Shown: piece by piece, positions 6,261 through 8,111 of the stretch
Layout of the letters: every line of letters starts with the position of its first letter
Position numbering within the stretch: position 1 is the first letter of the stretch
NCBI GenBank assembly: GCA_022567055.1
Contig: JADFHU010000218.1
Coordinates: forward strand, 1 to 8,111
Length of the DNA stretch: 8,111 nucleotides
Source of the DNA: Planctomycetota bacterium
GTDB taxonomy: Bacteria > Planctomycetota > Phycisphaerae > Sedimentisphaerales > Anaerobacaceae
Reading direction: 5' to 3'
Notes under the pieces: generated by a model
Seen by the model: only the letters and a program-made list of their open reading frames with translations
The model's database searches: none
What the model was told of the DNA's origin: nothing
Made by a program: the position numbers and the translations under genes

Positions 6261-6405
6261 ATAAAAACTCAGCCGCCCCGCCTTCTATGGCGGAGCGGAT
6301 ACTGCGCTCAATCAACGGCACCCCCAGCAAAGAAATAAGTGGTTTGACTTCGCCTTTTGATTTAAGCCGGGTGCCTTGCCCGGCGGGGATGATCAAGCCG
6401 TTCAT
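6214..6405 (-). pseudogene. Truncated inositol-1-phosphate cytidylyltransferase-like nucleotidyltransferase
   Basis: The first 47 residues are a clear nucleotidyltransferase start: a beta strand (MNGLIIPAG), the nucleotide-binding GQGTRL (9-14 with the preceding Gly), Lys21 in VKPL, and a helix to GGAAEF at 42-47. After that the frame runs 16 unrelated residues into a TAA at 6214; the family needs about 230 residues or more. The loss starts at the repeat at 6213-6260. The gene begins 3 bases after the stop of inositol-3-phosphate synthase, and AGGGGA inside that stop region serves as ribosome site. The pairing points to the enzyme that makes CDP-inositol from inositol phosphate, known from DIP-producing thermophiles and inositol-lipid pathways. 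Other sugar-phosphate nucleotidyltransferases share this N-terminus, so substrate is inferred from context. Confidence 0.75.
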
Positions 6406-6408
6406 AGT

Positions 6409-7509
6409 CTATTCCCCTTTAATGAATGCCTCGGTCATCACATAAGCTTCATCATCAGTGAATTGCTCTGCCGGATGTTTACAAAAATAGGCAGAAGGTG
6501 CTATTAAAATACCACTTTGTTTACGGTCAAGTGCCAGTTTGATGCACCGGATGGAATCGACCGCTATTCCAGCCGAGTTGGGCGAATCCTCCACAGATAA
6601 ACGCAGTTCTATGTTCATGGGCACATCACCAAACAGTTTACCCTCCATGCGGATGAAACATACCTTGTTGTCATTCTGCCAGGGCACATAATCGCTGGGA
6701 CCAATATGGATGTTGTCATCTTGTATACGTCGGGAGGCTACTGCCTGCACGGCCTCTGTCTTGGACACTTTCTTGGAAGCCAGACGGTCATGGTTGAGCA
6801 TATTAAGAAAGTCGGTATTGCCTCCGGTATTGAGCTGGTAAGTGCGCTCCAGTTTGACCCCACGCTTTGCGAACAGATCCGTCAATACACGGTGGGTAAT
6901 GGTCGCCCCCAACTGGGCCTTTATGTCATCGCCGATTAGAGGGAGACCGGCCTCTTCAAAGTGCTTTGCCCAGGGACCTTCGGGATCACTGGCAATAAAG
7001 ACCGGAATGTTGTTGATGAGCGCCATATTGGCCTTCAAGGCGCAGCCGACATAAAACCGGGTTGCCTCCTCGGAACCGACTGGGAGGTAGTTCAAGAGAA
7101 TCTCAGCACCGGAGTCCTTCAGAATCTTGAGGATTTCTTCTTCGGTTGGTTCCGGCTCGTCTGCCAGCACAAAAGTGCGTTTTTCATCGTAATGACTCAT
7201 ATGTTCCGAAGATCCATCCAGAAGTTTACCCAGTTCCACTTTTACACCGGATCGTGGAATATCTGCGCAGAATACGGTAGTGCAATTGGGTTTCGAAAAG
7301 ATGGCCTCATTAACATCCAGTCCTATCTTGCGTTTATCAATATCGAATGCAGCAACGACTTCGATATCGCCAGGTTTGTACCCGCCAATCTCCCAATGCA
7401 TCAGACCAATGGCATCTTGCGGGGATTTTTCATGATAGTAGTGAATACCTTGTATCAAAGAGCTGGCACAGTTCCCAACTCCAACAATTGCTATCTTGAT
7501 TTTACCCAT
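6409..7509 (-). CDS. ino1: Inositol-3-phosphate synthase
   Basis: Converts D-glucose 6-phosphate to 1D-myo-inositol 3-phosphate using tightly bound NAD, the entry step to inositol lipids, DIP or other inositol compounds in the cytoplasm. The 366 residues equal the length of actinobacterial Ino1. The Rossmann loop is GVGNCASS (10-17). Conserved blocks are AAFDID (53-58), YLPVGSEEA (141-149), PVFIASDP (169-176), GDDIKAQLGATITHR (193-207), LNTGGNTDFLNM (226-237), SKKVSKTEAV (245-254, with active-site lysines), HIGPSDYVPW and DSPNSAG (308-314). GGAG (in CAGGAG, 7526-7521) lies 11 bases before the ATG. It forms an operon with the truncated cytidylyltransferase 3 bases downstream. Codons are AT-richer than in waaA. 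I found no good promoter; a minute ORF precedes it in the leader. Confidence 0.96.
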   Translation of the reverse strand: MGKIKIAIVGVGNCASSLIQGIHYYHEKSPQDAIGLMHWEIGGYKPGDIEVVAAFDIDKRKIGLDVNEAIFSKPNCTTVFCADIPRSGVKVELGKLLDGSSEHMSHYDEKRTFVLADEPEPTEEEILKILKDSGAEILLNYLPVGSEEATRFYVGCALKANMALINNIPVFIASDPEGPWAKHFEEAGLPLIGDDIKAQLGATITHRVLTDLFAKRGVKLERTYQLNTGGNTDFLNMLNHDRLASKKVSKTEAVQAVASRRIQDDNIHIGPSDYVPWQNDNKVCFIRMEGKLFGDVPMNIELRLSVEDSPNSAGIAVDSIRCIKLALDRKQSGILIAPSAYFCKHPAEQFTDDEAYVMTEAFIKGE

Positions 7510-7565
7510 TTGTTTTTTTTCTCCTGAATTTAAGTTATACTTTTTTTAATCATACCTAACTTATT

Positions 7566-7584
7566 CTATTTCATTTTGCCTCCT
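7566..7584 (-). promoter_or_regulatory. Strong Shine-Dalgarno with two-codon ORF (Met-Lys-stop) in the ino1 leader
   Basis: On the minus strand AAGGAGGC (7584-7577) is followed 3 to 4 bases later by ATG AAA TAG (7574-7566). The ribosome site is better than that of ino1 itself, 57 bases downstream. It could be a regulatory minimal ORF, the damaged start of a lost gene, or chance. Confidence 0.35.
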
Positions 7585-7726
7585 TTATTTTATGCTGGCC
7601 TAACGTCGCGTTCCAGCCGTTGGCGGCATCGACCACCAAAATCTGATCAAATCTCCGAGTTTAAGGTCTGGTTCACAAGAGTGTGCACATGGGTAACAGT
7701 CCGTCTGATCTGTTTTCGTGCTCGTG

Positions 7727-7787
7727 CTCAGCGAAGCGGTACTCGTACTCGTAATCGAGAACGCTGAGAAGCCGATTACGAGTACGA
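7727..7787. repeat. Inverted repeat with alternative pairing within a CTCGTN-type simple repeat
   Basis: TCGTACTCGTAATCG (7743-7757) and its perfect complement (7773-7787) form a 15-bp stem with a 15-base loop. The left side belongs to a degenerate hexamer run (TCGTGC, TCGTGC, then TCGTAC, TCGTAA from 7716). A competing pair, CTCAGCG (7727-7733) with CGCTGAG (7762-7768), would open the first stem. Long frames read across this stretch have low-complexity Ser/Thr content and are not genes. Such GATTACGAGTACGAG-type hairpins are familiar as intergenic repeats in some environmental genomes, as I recall. Confidence 0.65.
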
Positions 7788-8015
7788 ACGCGATTCCTAC
7801 ATCGAGTCGTGTAACCCAGAATTGAACCAAGCCGAGTTTAATGTCTTTTCTGAACGTTTGCAAGCGCCGTGAGGCCCGCCAATCGGCTGCAAACGATTGT
7901 TGAACTGAGCCCCTTCGGCGGCAGGGTTCTCATGCCTGAGTATCCTCGGCGTATCGTACGCCACTTCATGTCATTGAAACTAGAAGTCACCGACCACCCG
8001 CAGAGCGGGGGGCCT
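7788..8015. other. Gene-free, hairpin-rich region
   Basis: I see no family-like frame. Stem-loops visible by eye are CGTTTGCA/TGCAAACG (7855-7862 with 7888-7895), GGCGTA/TACGCC with a 3-base loop (7948-7962), and CCCGC/GCGGG with loop AGA (7997-8009, extendable past one mismatch to 7994-8012). Their density suggests structured RNA or REP-like intergenic repeats rather than coding DNA. Confidence 0.45.
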
Positions 8016-8038
8016 GAAAAAGCCCCCTAGAAGGGGGC
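8016..8038 (-). terminator. Rho-independent terminator, minus strand
   Basis: GCCCCCT/AGGGGGC (8022-8028 with 8032-8038) is a perfect 7-bp GC stem with a 3-base loop. On the minus strand it is followed by TTTTTC (8021-8016). This is the standard intrinsic terminator layout for a gene entering from the right edge. Confidence 0.75.
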
Positions 8039-8049
8039 GTTAACGTAGG

Positions 8050-8066
8050 AAAGCCCCGCTGGGGCT
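8050..8066 (-). terminator. Second terminator-like hairpin, minus strand
   Basis: AGCCCC/GGGGCT (8052-8057 with 8061-8066) is a perfect 6-bp stem with a 3-base loop. On the minus strand it is followed only by TTCC, so it is weaker than the hairpin 14 bases further on. The two together form a tandem terminator. Confidence 0.5.
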
Positions 8067-8077
8067 GTTGTTAGTGT

Positions 8078-8111
8078 TTACTCCATGTCCAGACACATCT
8101 GGCCACTGTCG
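8078..8111 (-). CDS. Possible C-terminal end of a gene entering from the right
   Basis: Ten codons ending DSGQMCLDME and TAA are open to the window edge on the minus strand, and the tandem terminator starts 12 bases after the stop. The frame choice rests only on the stop position and the terminators. The product is not recognisable from so few residues. Confidence 0.3.
   Translation of the reverse strand, partial: DSGQMCLDME

Noticed and set aside
6961..7527. Plus-strand frame of 188 residues opposite ino1
   Set aside because: It lies entirely antisense to a highly conserved enzyme gene and has no family-like motifs.
7594..7625. Integron attC half-site (GCCTAAC followed by CGTTCCAGC)
   Set aside because: The sequence fits the RYYYAAC end of an attC site, but no matching GTTRRRY end with complementary inner box lies within 150 bases on either strand.
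7600..7863. Minus-strand frame of 87 residues starting MQTFRKDIKL
   Set aside because: Much of it is read through the CTCGT-type simple repeat and the long inverted repeat, giving a Ser/Thr-rich low-complexity stretch; no ribosome site or family resemblance.
7972..7980. ATTGAAAC motif as a CRISPR repeat end
   Set aside because: It occurs once with no spaced copies and no cas genes nearby.

Overview
The window looks like a bacterial chromosome segment from a Gram-negative organism. A WaaA/KdtA Kdo transferase implies lipid A-type LPS. The style of the first protein (basic WWWKVRLPGE head, two-CxxC tail) and of the two-DTG secreted aspartyl protease-like protein resembles what I recall from Planctomycetota. 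I offer that phylum only as a tentative placement. Most genes lie on the minus strand.

Layout. (1) 1-3509 is GC-rich (one sampled 60-base line is about 63% GC) and ordinary: a plus-strand zinc-ribbon protein of unknown function converges on, and overlaps, waaA. waaA has its own textbook promoter. Upstream of it is a large exported protein with two aspartyl-protease DTG motifs and its own TATAAT box. (2) 3711-3824 holds a tRNA-Arg(CCG) with a clear promoter. (3) 3825-5340 is a scrapyard of broken genes downstream of that tRNA: an MntA-type nucleotidyltransferase with an in-frame TGA and a mutated catalytic serine, the stub of its HEPN partner, the C-terminal part of a tyrosine recombinase with a small ORF coupled to it by TAATG, a possible tail of a FlgD/sorting-domain protein, and a possible IS21-like end. 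This is typical of a decayed integrative element next to a tRNA. (4) 5341-7600 is clearly lower in GC (sampled lines 40-47%): a bacterioferritin with its own promoter, then a two-gene unit of inositol-3-phosphate synthase followed 3 bases later by an inositol-phosphate cytidylyltransferase-like gene. The latter is cut after about 47 codons, and a 9-bp inverted repeat flanked by 8-bp direct repeats sits at the break. (5) 7600-8111 is again GC-rich, with no convincing complete gene. It contains at least six stem-loops, including two that look like terminators for a gene entering on the minus strand from beyond the right edge.

Functionally, waaA serves outer-membrane LPS assembly and bfr serves iron storage. 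ino1 plus the cytidylyltransferase would make inositol phosphate and CDP-inositol, for inositol lipids or compatible solutes, but the second step is broken here. No complete novel system is visible. The best leads are the coupled small ORF, the breakpoint repeat, the atypical bacterioferritin metal ligand, and the hairpin-rich right end.
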